45,809 bases of DNA from a virus, in IMG/VR virus record IMGVR_UViG_3300030101_003177, positions 1 through 45,809 of that record; one strand, given 5' to 3'. Position numbers and translations under genes: made by a program. Below the pieces are notes generated by a model. The model worked only from the letters and a program-made list of their open reading frames with translations. It ran no database searches and was not told the origin of the DNA. The stretch's first letter is position 1; each line of letters starts with the position of its first letter. This document shows positions 1-9,199 of the stretch, piece by piece.

Positions 1-225
1 TAAATCTACTAAAACTAAATGTTCTTGTTGATTTCGTGATTCTTCTATATTTTTGTCTGTGCTATCTAACTTTTCGTACTTTTCGTCTATGAGTCTTTTT
101 AAGCTTGAAAACATATCTTGTATTTCTTCTTCTGATGTAGTTTCTGCCATTGTTTGAAAAGTTTCATTTTTATAAGTTGCAAAAGCATACCTAACTCCAT
201 TAATTGTTCTATATGTAATATCCAT
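1..225 (-). CDS. Hypothetical protein, partial (3' end beyond window)
   Basis: An open frame of 75 codons runs off the left edge. Its ATG at 225 overlaps the stop of the upstream fibre gene by one base (TAATG), a spacing used throughout this operon, which supports the start. The visible part begins MDITYRTINGVRYAF and then becomes acidic and helix-prone (TTSEEEIQDMFSS, then a Lys/Glu-rich stretch). No signal peptide or membrane segment is visible. It is probably a small virion or tail-fibre-associated protein because it ends the fibre transcription unit. I do not recognise the family. Confidence 0.6.
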   Translation of the reverse strand, partial: MDITYRTINGVRYAFATYKNETFQTMAETTSEEEIQDMFSSLKRLIDEKYEKLDSTDKNIEESRNQQEHLVLVDL

Positions 226-962
226 TAGTGATTTACTGTTATACTCCAAGTTCCAGACCAAGTTGTTCCCGGACTGCCACTAAACCCGTTGCCTGCATGG
301 TTCCATGAATTATTTACTAAAGTAGAGGTCAAAACTGTGTAATTTCCTAAAGTACCATTGTTGGAATGAGTAATTTGGTACCTACTTTGAAAAGAACCAT
401 TACCTGTATTACTGCTTGTGCAATGAATAGTCGTAGCAGCAAAATCGCCTTTAGCAGCACAAGAAAGACTTACAAAGGGAGTTGGAAATGCTGCATTACT
501 TGTTCCCGCAGTTCCTCTATGCCCATCACAATATATGTATATGTAATCACTACCATTTGTATCTACGTAATACATTATTCCATATATGATAATAGACTCA
601 TTACTGCCTGCACTTGTACCTCTAAACTTATCCATGTCTATTGTTCCAGAAGAAGGTATAGCTCCAGAATTTCCTGTTAAATCAACACCTGAACGCTCAT
701 TAATAGTAATAGAGCCAGTGGAATTTGATACATCAGTTCTGAGGCTACTATGTGCCCACCCATTAGCATATCTCGTAAATGTAGATTTTCCACTAGTATA
801 ATTTGTAGAAGTATTTGATACTGTAGGTGTTATAACAGTAGTAGAAGCAGTATTACTAGGTAGACTTCCTGAGTAGTATTCATTCAAACTAATAGGATTA
901 CTTCCACCAAACTCACTTTGAATTTGTGAAAATGATATTGCTCCTGAACTTGAGATTGCCAT
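225..962 (-). CDS. Putative tail/virion protein with N-terminal SQIQSEFGG motif
   Basis: This 245-residue protein begins with the segment SQIQSEFGGSNPISLNEYY (residues 12-30), which I recognise as the N-terminal signature of many virion or tail proteins of marine phages. The rest is rich in Ser, Thr, Gly and Asn, typical of beta-structured fibre or tip proteins, with aromatic-rich beta strands near residues 120-200. No signal peptide is visible. Start and stop overlap the neighbours by one base each (TAATG), so it is translated with the oxygenase gene upstream. The role in receptor binding or in the fibre is inferred from composition and place. Confidence 0.6.
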   Translation of the reverse strand: MAISSSGAISFSQIQSEFGGSNPISLNEYYSGSLPSNTASTTVITPTVSNTSTNYTSGKSTFTRYANGWAHSSLRTDVSNSTGSITINERSGVDLTGNSGAIPSSGTIDMDKFRGTSAGSNESIIIYGIMYYVDTNGSDYIYIYCDGHRGTAGTSNAAFPTPFVSLSCAAKGDFAATTIHCTSSNTGNGSFQSRYQITHSNNGTLGNYTVLTSTLVNNSWNHAGNGFSGSPGTTWSGTWSITVNH

Positions 963-1588
963 TATTTACTTTCCTTTTCTTGCCACTCTATTTTAACCAT
1001 ACTTTCTACATTTCTATGCCAATTTTCATGGTCTTTAAAAAGTTGTGGAGTATTTTTCCAAATACTTGTAGCTAAATTTTTTCTTGTTCCTTTATGTACT
1101 CGAGTCACTCTGTGCATTTGTGCTGAGTCTATAAGTACAAATCTATTTTCTTTGGGTCTTATTCTTTCTATATTTTCTGTATCAATATTTAAAGCATTTT
1201 TACATTGTGCTTCTAAATTTAATCTCTCATTGTATGGTGCTACTTCCATAACACCACCACATAAATCATGACTTACTTCTACATAATAAACTAAACTTTT
1301 GTCTGCTATTAAGTAATCATCATTTATATAGTGTGCTTCACAAGTGTCTTGATGCCATTCTAAAGAACCCATATCTTGAAATACTCTAGACCAGTATTCA
1401 AATCCACCTTCAAGATAATCATTTGGATTTATTAAATCTTCCCATAAAAGTTTTATAACTTCTTCAACTGGATTTCTAGGATTTTCTGCCCACCAACCTT
1501 TCCAATAGTTATACATAGGCATAGTTTGATATGCTTTAGATTCTGCTAAATTAAAATCTAGTTTTAAAGCATGGTCTTTTACTATCAT
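962..1588 (-). CDS. 2-oxoglutarate/Fe(II)-dependent oxygenase-like protein
   Basis: The 208-residue protein shows the facial triad of the 2OG-Fe(II) dioxygenase superfamily: H79-x-D81 in EWHQDTCEAH, distal H159 in SAQMHRVTRV, and R169 ten residues later as the expected 2-oxoglutarate carboxylate ligand. Hydrophobic strands around residues 98-106 and 148-154 fit the double-stranded beta-helix. Such enzymes hydroxylate proteins, nucleotides or small molecules; the substrate cannot be read from sequence. Its location between two tail-fibre genes (4-base overlap upstream, 1-base downstream) suggests co-expression with the fibres and possibly hydroxylation of a fibre or host-surface component. That last point is inference. 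Confidence 0.72.
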   Translation of the reverse strand: MIVKDHALKLDFNLAESKAYQTMPMYNYWKGWWAENPRNPVEEVIKLLWEDLINPNDYLEGGFEYWSRVFQDMGSLEWHQDTCEAHYINDDYLIADKSLVYYVEVSHDLCGGVMEVAPYNERLNLEAQCKNALNIDTENIERIRPKENRFVLIDSAQMHRVTRVHKGTRKNLATSIWKNTPQLFKDHENWHRNVESMVKIEWQEKESK

Positions 1589-2727
1589 TTATTTTCTAGT
1601 TTTTCTATTTTTGCTGATAATTCTTTTACAGCTTCAATCAATACTGCTGTTAGTCTGCTGTAATCTACAGACTTAGTTCCCATTTCATCGTCTGCTGTTA
1701 ATACTATTTCTGGTAATATTTTTTCTACTTCTTGAGCTATTACACCTATGTTTTCTTTTTCATCTCTTGTATAGGTAACTCCTCTTAATCTATTTACTTT
1801 ATCTAAACCACTTTCTAAAGTTTGAATATTATCTTTTAGTCTTTCATCTGAGTAAGCTGTAACATTATTGTTAAAGGTTGCAGCACCTGCTTCAGAGGCA
1901 TCTATAGTTAAAGCTACTATTTCAGTTCCACCATCATTAACTCTAAATATCATGTCTTTGTCTGAGGTAGAAGCACGAAGTGTAAAGTTTGCAGAACCCA
2001 TGTCTATTTGACCTCTTTCAGTACCGCTCTGTTTAAAAATTACATTTTCGCCAGCTGCATCAAGAATAATATCTCCAGATACATCAAAAGTTAAATCTCC
2101 TGTTCTTGTAATTAAACCTCCACCAATATCAACAGAACCATTAAACGTAGCCCTTCCTGCATCTGACATATCAAGTCTTAGTGCAGTTATATAAGAGCTG
2201 CCATCATAACCATTTAATTTTATGTCTTTATCTTGAACCACAGCATCTATGTCAAAATCTCCGCTATTGTTTGCGAAATTACCCCATTGAGTTCCTGCGT
2301 CTTTTAAAGCTATATTTCCACCATCAACATCTATAGTTAAATTATCTACGACATCAATAGTCATAGAACCAGAAGCATTTGCTATATCTCCAGTAAAAAT
2401 GGCTTTACCAGCTTCTGACATATCAAGTGTAAGTGCAGTAATATCACTTCCTCCATCTGTTCCTTTAAATATGATGTCATCATCACTACTTCCATTGTCT
2501 ATTGTTATATTTCCTGAAGAAGTAGATATAGTAACTGCTGCATCTCCTGCAGTAATATCATCAGCTGCAGAGGCACCACTTGAAGTTATAGTAGAAACTA
2601 GAGCTTTCTTTAAACTATTATCAGACGCATCAAAAATAAGAAGATGGTCTGCATCTGCAGCAGACACTTGAGTTTGGTCTGATATTACTCCTGCTGCTAA
2701 AAATTCTGCTTGTACTTTTGTTGTCAT
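1585..2727 (-). CDS. Tail fibre with C-terminal S74 intramolecular chaperone
   Basis: This 380-residue protein consists of beta-strand repeats (for example TALTLDMSEAGKAIFTGD and its variants at about 45-residue spacing). It ends, from about residue 291, in a peptidase S74 intramolecular chaperone: SDERLKDNI with S293 and K298 as the expected Ser/Lys self-cleavage pair, then IGVIAQEVEKILPE and a C-terminal helix (AVLIEAVKELSAKIEKLENK). The known role of this domain is to trimerise a beta-helical fibre and then cleave itself off. The N-terminus (MTTKVQAEFLAAGVISD) presumably docks on the tail. It is one of three S74 fibres in a row. Confidence 0.85.
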   Translation of the reverse strand: MTTKVQAEFLAAGVISDQTQVSAADADHLLIFDASDNSLKKALVSTITSSGASAADDITAGDAAVTISTSSGNITIDNGSSDDDIIFKGTDGGSDITALTLDMSEAGKAIFTGDIANASGSMTIDVVDNLTIDVDGGNIALKDAGTQWGNFANNSGDFDIDAVVQDKDIKLNGYDGSSYITALRLDMSDAGRATFNGSVDIGGGLITRTGDLTFDVSGDIILDAAGENVIFKQSGTERGQIDMGSANFTLRASTSDKDMIFRVNDGGTEIVALTIDASEAGAATFNNNVTAYSDERLKDNIQTLESGLDKVNRLRGVTYTRDEKENIGVIAQEVEKILPEIVLTADDEMGTKSVDYSRLTAVLIEAVKELSAKIEKLENK

Positions 2728-2728
2728 A

Positions 2729-3949
2729 TTATCCCTCTAATGTTGTAATTCTTGCTTCTGCGGCTTCTAGTTTTGTTGAAAGCTCTTGTATTGATTTTGT
2801 TAATAAAGGTACTAATTTAGAATGGTCTATACCTTGTGGGTCTATTTCTGCTGCTGTCTTTACATCACCAACTTTTTTACCTTCTGGTAATTCATCACTT
2901 TCTGTATAAAGAACCTCCGAAGTCATAGCATCTTTTTCACCTGAAATAGCTTCTGGAACTATGTTAGAAACTTCGTGTGCTAAGAATCCATCTACTAATG
3001 TATTTGTTTCGTCTGCAATAAAATTAAATCTTGCAGGTTTTAGTTGTTTAACTCTATTTAAAGCATCAAACTCATAATTAATATTTTCTTTTAATCTGTA
3101 ATCTGAACTTGTTGAATAAGTAACAGATGTACCTGTGGTACTGATTCCACCTGCATAAGTAGCCGAAGAATCAGTATTTCTATAAAATTGAATTTGTGCA
3201 ACAGCCTGAGCACCTGTTTGTCTAAACTGAATATAAGAGTTTGACTGTTCTAATGATAAAGATGCTGTACCTGTTCTTGTAGTTGAAGTACCTATTAAAA
3301 AATTACCAGAAGAATCAATTCTTACTCTTTCTGAACCATTAGTTTCAAATTCTATGGTGTTACTATCTCTTAAAAGTATTCTGTTTGAACCGTCATAATT
3401 ATCTCCCATGATAAGACCAGCAGAACCCCCATAGACATACATATAATTATTTGAATAAGTGCCAATTATGCTATTAGTAAAAGTAAAATGATTGGAAGCA
3501 AAGCTCATAGAGTTTGCAACATTAATAGAACCAGAGCCAGTAATTCTTAGTCTTTCTGCTAAAGTTCCTCCGCCTCTTGTTCTAAGAACTATATCTCCGT
3601 CCTCTGTGCCGTCTGAAACATCTGTGGATATAAAGTCTATGGACTGGAATATAGTTTCCTCACTAGCATCGTTTTCTCCACTTACATTTATCATGCCTAT
3701 GTAATCATTGTCTGCAGGAGAACCTGAAAGTTTTTGTAATCTTATATTTGCTGGATTAGCATCTGCATTGGTGTTTATAAATCTTGCTGTAACTGAACTA
3801 GCACCAGAATCGGAAACTACTAATGGGTCTGAGCCACTTGTTGTTCCTATTAATACATTTTCACTACTATCAATAGTAATAGCCGTAGCATCGGAACTAT
3901 CTGAAACTCCTGTATTTAATAATCCTCTTGAAATTTTTGTTAATGCCAT
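2729..3949 (-). CDS. Tail fibre with C-terminal S74 intramolecular chaperone
   Basis: The 406-residue product has a short N-terminal docking part (MALTKISRGLLNTGVSDSS), a Ser/Thr/Asn/Gly-rich beta-structured shaft, and a C-terminal S74 chaperone from about residue 278. That domain carries SSDYRLKENI with S282 and K287 as the likely self-cleavage pair, DGFLAHEVSNIVPEA, and a terminal coiled coil. The insert between the VPEA motif and the final helix is longer than in the upstream fibre. The next gene starts one base after the stop. Receptor binding is inferred from family. Confidence 0.85.
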   Translation of the reverse strand: MALTKISRGLLNTGVSDSSDATAITIDSSENVLIGTTSGSDPLVVSDSGASSVTARFINTNADANPANIRLQKLSGSPADNDYIGMINVSGENDASEETIFQSIDFISTDVSDGTEDGDIVLRTRGGGTLAERLRITGSGSINVANSMSFASNHFTFTNSIIGTYSNNYMYVYGGSAGLIMGDNYDGSNRILLRDSNTIEFETNGSERVRIDSSGNFLIGTSTTRTGTASLSLEQSNSYIQFRQTGAQAVAQIQFYRNTDSSATYAGGISTTGTSVTYSTSSDYRLKENINYEFDALNRVKQLKPARFNFIADETNTLVDGFLAHEVSNIVPEAISGEKDAMTSEVLYTESDELPEGKKVGDVKTAAEIDPQGIDHSKLVPLLTKSIQELSTKLEAAEARITTLEG

Positions 3950-3950
3950 A

Positions 3951-6900
3951 TTATCCCTCTAGTGTTTCTATTCTTGACTTTAAGTCGTCTATTATGACTT
4001 GTTGTTCTTGGATTGCTTTCATCAAATAAACGGTCATACCACTTGGGTTAAACCAATGTTTACCATCTTTAGGATTTATTTGATATGCTTCTGGAAACTT
4101 ATCTACTTCATTTTGTGCTATATAACCTTTTATTTCTTTTTTATTTTCATCACTTTTATATGTAAAAGTAGAAGGTTTTATATTTTTAAAGCTATCTAAA
4201 ACATTTTCATTCCAATCTTTTACATTTTCTTTAAAGGCTATATCTGAACCACTTTGAGAAAAAGTTGTGCCGCTTGAATTACTTAGTATGTAGCCATTTG
4301 CATTTCCAGAGCTGTTAAATATATACAATGGAAAGTAATTATTAGATGAATCTGGTATTGTGACAAGTCCTGAATAACCATTACCGATATTTCCTATGTG
4401 TAAACCATGATTAGCATTTGCATCTATTGAAACTTTATAACCTGAATTTGGACTTGTAGTACCAATACCAAGTCTACCAGAAGAATCAATTCTCATTCTT
4501 TCTGTATCACTTGTACCAAATATAAAAGCACTAGCACCTGTATTTAAAAGGAAAGCATTATTAGCTAAATAATTACCAGTGCCAGAACCTGCTATACCAA
4601 AAGTTATACCTGCTGTTGAATTTGCATTACTAAAAGTTTGATTTGCATAATTACCTGTACCATCTTTTTTAATCTGTAATCTTGAATTTGGTGCAGTAGT
4701 TCCTGTTCCTACTCCAAGATTATCTGAAAGAGTTATGTCTCCGCCAGAGGCGATTCTCATTTTTTCTGTACTATTTGTACCAAACGCTAAAAAATGATTG
4801 CTTGTAGTACCTATGACTGTCTCTAGATTTGAACTAATAAAAGATTTAGCTGCTCTATTTAGTCCAAATAAAGTTCCAGAAGCACTACCACTATAAGAAA
4901 GTGTTGAAAGACCATTATCATCACTATTACGCACTTGTTGTTGACCTTGTCCACTTGAAGATGTAGTAGTTATTTTTGAAATTGTATCTCCAGCAGAACT
5001 AATAGTTAAATTTTCTCCTGGACTTGTGGTTCCTATACCAACAGCCCCTCCTGTAGTCATAAATAAATCGGGGTCTCTAAAACCACCACCAATACCAAAA
5101 CCACCAGATTGGACTCCAACATTTCCTTTTACAGTTCCACCATTAGCAAATAGTAGAACTCCACCTGCACTTCCTGTTCTATCAAGTAGTGTTGCATCAC
5201 CCGCCATTTCAATATGTACTGGTCTACTTGGTGATGAATTACCAATACCCACACGTCCTGTATCAGTTATAATCATACGTTCAGTACCAGCAGTATCAAA
5301 ACGTATTTTATCTTCATCACTAGACTCTTCCATTTGAATCTTTGTATCACCATCAGAGTCTTGGAAAGTTGCAACTGATGTATTTGTAAGCGTTATAGCT
5401 TCGACTGCCGTTCCGTTTGGTGGGGCAGTACTAAAAGTTAAAGTGCTTCCTGAAACTGAATAAGTTGATTTGTGTTGCATTACACCATCAATAGTTACAA
5501 AACATTGATTTTCTGAACTTGGTGTTGTTCCAAGTGCTAAAGTAGTATCGGAGCCGTCTCCTGTCATTGTTGCAAGAATAGGAGCAGTTCCAACTATACC
5601 ACCCTCTAATTGAAAAACTTCTATAATTCTACCATTTAAAGGTGCTGTTGCAAAAGTTAAAGTTGTTCCTGATACGCTATAAACATTATCTGCTTGATAC
5701 ACACCATCTATAAATACTATAAGACCGTTTTCATTACTCATACTTGTAGTAAGAGTAAAAGTAGTATCAGAGCCATCTCCTGTAAAAGTATTTTTAGCAA
5801 AAGAAGAACTACTTCCTCCACTTCCACTTGATGCAAAAGTAATAGTATCATTACTTGCATTAGTAGTGATTGTCATATTTGAACCAGCTGCAAAAGTTAA
5901 AGTATCAGTAGCTGAGTCTGCCACTACATCATCTTGTCCTGAGACTGATAAAGTTTTGAAAGCTTCAGAAACACTTCCACTTGCTGTTGCAAAAGATAAA
6001 GTTCCACTTCCATTTGTAGTTAATACTTGTCCATTACTTCCATCTGATACATTTAATTCTGATATTCCTACTGCATTTGCTGCTATTTCACTTGCTCCAA
6101 CAGCATCAGTTGCTATCTTTGCTGCTGTTACTGAATTTGCTGCTAGTTTTGCTGAAGTTACATTTAAGTCTGCTATCTTTGAAGTTGTTACTGCATCATC
6201 TGCTATTCCTGAAGCACTTGATACAAAAGTAATAGTATCGCTACTTGCATTTGTAGTGATTGTCATTCCACTTCCACCTACTAGCGTTAAAGTATCTGTT
6301 GCTCCATCAGCTACTACATCATCTTGTCCTGAGACCGATAGTGTTTTAAATGTTTCTGTTACTGTTCCTGACGAAGGGTTTGCAAAAGATAGCGTACCAC
6401 TTCCATTAGTTGTTAATACTTGACCGTTACTACCGTCGCTTACATTTAGTTCAGAGATACCTACTGTATTTTGTGATATCATTGCTGCTGTAATACTATT
6501 ATTTCCTAAATTATCTTGTTTTGCGGCAAGTACAGCAGCACTTATCTGTGTGGCTCCTATACTATTGTCTGGAATCTCAGAAGATGTTATTGAGTTTTGT
6601 GCTATTTGTGAAGTACCTACTGCATTTGCTGCTATTGCATCTGAAGCTACATAAATTCCTGACCCCATAAGTCCATGATTACTACATTGATAGTATAAAA
6701 CTTGAGGAGTAGAAGTAGTAACTGCTATTTGAACATAAGCTCCACTATTTCCAGCAGAGCCACTTGTTGTTACACCTGTAGTATATTGAGTTGCTTTTGC
6801 AGCATCTAAATAAAATCTAAGTGGGTGACCTGAGTTTGAGTTATCTGATTGGTCAAATTTATAAGTGTTACCTGGGATAAGAGAGAGAAACGGCCCCTCG

Positions 6901-7178
6901 AGACCTTGAATAGTATAACCATTACTAGAGCCGTTTCCGTGATTTGGGTGTGCTGCTGTTTTTGTTATAACTTTTACAACTAATTCTTGAGTTCCAAAAG
7001 AGTTAATACCTTGAGGTGCATAAGCATGTATTGCATCTCCTGTGCTTCCATCTACATGCTTTCTTAGAAAGAACTTTCCGTCTTTCGTATTAATTGCTAC
7101 TTCTCCTAATGCTAAATTAGAAGTGGTAGGTATAGTTCCAGCCGTATTCGACCTTTTTAATTTTACTGTTTGTGCCAT
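3951..7178 (-). CDS. Large tail fibre with duplicated shaft and S74 chaperone
   Basis: At 1075 residues this is the largest of the three S74 fibres. Residues 1-45 (MAQTVKLKRSNTAGTIPTT then GEVAINTKDGKFFLRKH) form an N-terminal domain common in marine phage fibres and shared with the neighbouring 530-residue protein. The shaft contains a tandem duplication (about residues 236-321 and 366-451) and a second pair of TGDGSDTTF-type modules near residues 460-600. The C-terminal S74 domain starts near residue 974 (SGSDIAFKENV; S978 and K983), has GYIAQNEVDKFPEA, and ends in a coiled coil. Confidence 0.87.
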   Translation of the reverse strand: MAQTVKLKRSNTAGTIPTTSNLALGEVAINTKDGKFFLRKHVDGSTGDAIHAYAPQGINSFGTQELVVKVITKTAAHPNHGNGSSNGYTIQGLEGPFLSLIPGNTYKFDQSDNSNSGHPLRFYLDAAKATQYTTGVTTSGSAGNSGAYVQIAVTTSTPQVLYYQCSNHGLMGSGIYVASDAIAANAVGTSQIAQNSITSSEIPDNSIGATQISAAVLAAKQDNLGNNSITAAMISQNTVGISELNVSDGSNGQVLTTNGSGTLSFANPSSGTVTETFKTLSVSGQDDVVADGATDTLTLVGGSGMTITTNASSDTITFVSSASGIADDAVTTSKIADLNVTSAKLAANSVTAAKIATDAVGASEIAANAVGISELNVSDGSNGQVLTTNGSGTLSFATASGSVSEAFKTLSVSGQDDVVADSATDTLTFAAGSNMTITTNASNDTITFASSGSGGSSSSFAKNTFTGDGSDTTFTLTTSMSNENGLIVFIDGVYQADNVYSVSGTTLTFATAPLNGRIIEVFQLEGGIVGTAPILATMTGDGSDTTLALGTTPSSENQCFVTIDGVMQHKSTYSVSGSTLTFSTAPPNGTAVEAITLTNTSVATFQDSDGDTKIQMEESSDEDKIRFDTAGTERMIITDTGRVGIGNSSPSRPVHIEMAGDATLLDRTGSAGGVLLFANGGTVKGNVGVQSGGFGIGGGFRDPDLFMTTGGAVGIGTTSPGENLTISSAGDTISKITTTSSSGQGQQQVRNSDDNGLSTLSYSGSASGTLFGLNRAAKSFISSNLETVIGTTSNHFLAFGTNSTEKMRIASGGDITLSDNLGVGTGTTAPNSRLQIKKDGTGNYANQTFSNANSTAGITFGIAGSGTGNYLANNAFLLNTGASAFIFGTSDTERMRIDSSGRLGIGTTSPNSGYKVSIDANANHGLHIGNIGNGYSGLVTIPDSSNNYFPLYIFNSSGNANGYILSNSSGTTFSQSGSDIAFKENVKDWNENVLDSFKNIKPSTFTYKSDENKKEIKGYIAQNEVDKFPEAYQINPKDGKHWFNPSGMTVYLMKAIQEQQVIIDDLKSRIETLEG
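5826..6473 (-). repeat. Internal tandem duplication in large fibre gene (period 390 bp)
   Basis: Bases about 5826-6083 and 6216-6473 encode nearly the same protein segment: VGISELNVSDGSNGQVLT, then LSVSGQDDVVAD and MTITTNAS. The copies differ mainly at third codon positions, so the protein repeat is conserved while the DNA has drifted. The spacing is exactly 130 codons, keeping frame. Confidence 0.75.
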
Positions 7179-7199
7179 ATCTATGGTGTCCTATCTTTG

Positions 7200-7213
7200 T
7201 GCGTATATACGCA
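7200..7213. repeat. 14-bp perfect palindrome between fibre genes
   Basis: TGCGTATATACGCA lies in the 46-base gap between the 530-residue fibre-like gene and the large S74 fibre gene. It could be an operator or a weak RNA hairpin; there is no T-run for a terminator. Confidence 0.4.
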
Positions 7214-7224
7214 GGAATTAATTA

Positions 7225-8817
7225 TTAACTGAAGGTGCCTCCATCAATTGTATTACTCCAAGCAAGGTTATTTGAAGAACCAACTTGAAGAATTTGTCCT
7301 ACATTATTAGTAGAGTCATAGCTTCCGAGTGGTAGTCTTGAGTAACCACCATCTGCTCCATTTGCTCCAAATAGTATATCTCCATTTACAGTTTGAGAAA
7401 TACCTTTTAGTCTTAAAGCATCTGAAGTAACTTGAATTGTTTTATCATCAACAGCCACATTTAGAGTATTACCTGATTTAGTTAATGCTGTTCCAGCAGT
7501 TATTTGACCTGCTCCTGAGAACTGAGTAAATGTTAGTGCTGTACTACCAACTGTGATACTTCCTGTGTTTGTTAAAATGTAACCATTTTGAGCATTACTT
7601 GTACCTTCTTCAACAAATACAAAAGCCAGAGACGATACATCGCCAGTTTGGAAGTCTGATGCTCTTACTGCTGCTCCACTCGCTTGGACGACATATATAC
7701 CGTTCTCTGACCCTGTAGTTTGATTTTTAAGTAAGACTCTATCTCCAGTTGCTAAAGTTACACCATCTAAAGTATCATTATTTTCTAATGCATTAGCGAT
7801 TGTAGCATTAGCTGTTGAAGCTACTCTTACAGAATCTTTTACATCTAAGCCTTGTTTAACTGCATCAACATATTCTTTTGTTGCTAATGAGTTAGTACCA
7901 AATCCTGCCCTATCTTTATATCCACCAGGTACAGTAACTGTTCCTGTTCCATGTGGAGTTAAATTAACATTATTATTGCTTCCTGTAGTAGATAAAGTAG
8001 ACCCGTCTAATTGTAAGTTATCAACAACTATAGAAGTTAAACCAGTAAACTGTCCACTTGATAAACTAGCAGTTCCATCACTAATTGTAGTAAATGTACC
8101 TGCTCCTGCACTTGAACCACCAATAGTTGCTCCGTCAATAGTACCACCATTAATATCTACAGTAGTAACTGTACCTAAATTACTAATAGCTGCTCCATTG
8201 AAGTTGATTGTTCCTGAAGCTGTTAAGTTAGTAAAGGTAGCAGCGCCTGCAGCACTTCCACCAATAGTAGTGCCATCAATTGCTCCACCATTAATATCAA
8301 AGTTTGTACCTGTAATTTCTGAAGAACCACCATCTAGTGTTTGACCTAAAGTAATCTTTTCTCCAGAGTTAGTAGTTACAAAACTCATGTAAGTATTATT
8401 ATCTACTGATTTAATTACAAGAGAAGTTGAACTATTATCTATAATTTTTAACTCAGTTGCTTGAGTTGATGTATCTATTGTACCACCAGTTAAATCAAGG
8501 TCTAAGTTTTGTGCCGCTGTTAATACTATATCTCCACTTGTAGAAGTTAATGCATTTCCATTTAATTGTAAGTTATCAACTAATAAATTATCTATTTTGC
8601 TGTTTGAATCTACTACTATAGCTGAACTTGCTGTTAATGTACCAGCAGTATGGTCAACCAAATTTACATATACTTTACCACCGATTATGTCATTTGAGCT
8701 ACCATTACCGATAAATAGTTTATCTGAATCGAATGAATACGCTAATTCACCAGCACTTAAAGCTGACGATGGAGCGGCGGTACTCGTACTTCTTTTTATT
8801 TTTATTGTTTGTGCCAT
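7225..8817 (-). CDS. Putative tail fibre / distal tail structural protein
   Basis: This 530-residue protein opens with the same MAQTIKIKRS...GELAYS N-terminal domain as the large S74 fibre, implying a common attachment site. The middle is a DINGGTIDGTTIGG-type repeat series typical of phage fibre shafts. Residues about 335-450 (ATKEYVDAVKQGLDVKDS, TGDRVLLKNQT, NGIYVV) form a domain known from T4-like and cyanophage fibre or baseplate proteins. There is no S74 domain. It precedes the S74 fibres in the same unit, so it may be the adaptor to which they attach (inference). Confidence 0.75.
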   Translation of the reverse strand: MAQTIKIKRSTSTAAPSSALSAGELAYSFDSDKLFIGNGSSNDIIGGKVYVNLVDHTAGTLTASSAIVVDSNSKIDNLLVDNLQLNGNALTSTSGDIVLTAAQNLDLDLTGGTIDTSTQATELKIIDNSSTSLVIKSVDNNTYMSFVTTNSGEKITLGQTLDGGSSEITGTNFDINGGAIDGTTIGGSAAGAATFTNLTASGTINFNGAAISNLGTVTTVDINGGTIDGATIGGSSAGAGTFTTISDGTASLSSGQFTGLTSIVVDNLQLDGSTLSTTGSNNNVNLTPHGTGTVTVPGGYKDRAGFGTNSLATKEYVDAVKQGLDVKDSVRVASTANATIANALENNDTLDGVTLATGDRVLLKNQTTGSENGIYVVQASGAAVRASDFQTGDVSSLAFVFVEEGTSNAQNGYILTNTGSITVGSTALTFTQFSGAGQITAGTALTKSGNTLNVAVDDKTIQVTSDALRLKGISQTVNGDILFGANGADGGYSRLPLGSYDSTNNVGQILQVGSSNNLAWSNTIDGGTFS

Positions 8818-8836
8818 CTTTTTTCCTTATTGACTT

Positions 8837-9199
8837 CTAGAAGTTTCCACCATCTAGCGTGTCCATTGTTCCAGTTGCTTGTGCAAGTGGAACGAATTCA
8901 AAATTATTTGTTGAAGTTTCTCTATAAACTTTTAATTGGTCATCATCAGTATCATACCATAAATCTCCTTCTGCTAAATTTGAACCTGAAGGAGTATTTG
9001 GTCCTCTAAAGAATTGGTCTGATAATACTTCTAAAGCATTTGCTAATGTTCCTTGTGGAATAGTATTATGTGCTTCTACGGTTACGTTCTCTGCTGTTGT
9101 AGAAGGAGATATTAAATCCAATGAAGTAGTGATTGTAGTGATTGTTTCATTTAAAACTACACCAGTCCCTGATACTTCTTGAATCTCTACTATTATCAT
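8837..9199 (-). CDS. Small tail-fibre-module structural protein
   Basis: The protein has 120 residues. The C-terminal half (FFRGPNTPSGSNLAEGDLWY then DTDDDQLKVYR) is a short beta module I recognise from marine phage tail proteins, where it often sits at the start of fibre genes. Its ATG overlaps the stop of the upstream 111-residue gene by four bases (ATGA), indicating coupled translation. No signal peptide or membrane segment is seen. The likely role is a virion connector in the tail tip. Confidence 0.6.
   Translation of the reverse strand: MIIVEIQEVSGTGVVLNETITTITTSLDLISPSTTAENVTVEAHNTIPQGTLANALEVLSDQFFRGPNTPSGSNLAEGDLWYDTDDDQLKVYRETSTNNFEFVPLAQATGTMDTLDGGNF

Noticed and set aside
5866-6423. 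185-codon plus-strand open frame
   Set aside because: Antisense to the duplicated fibre shaft; the composition mirrors the repeat codons and neighbours show the same shadows.
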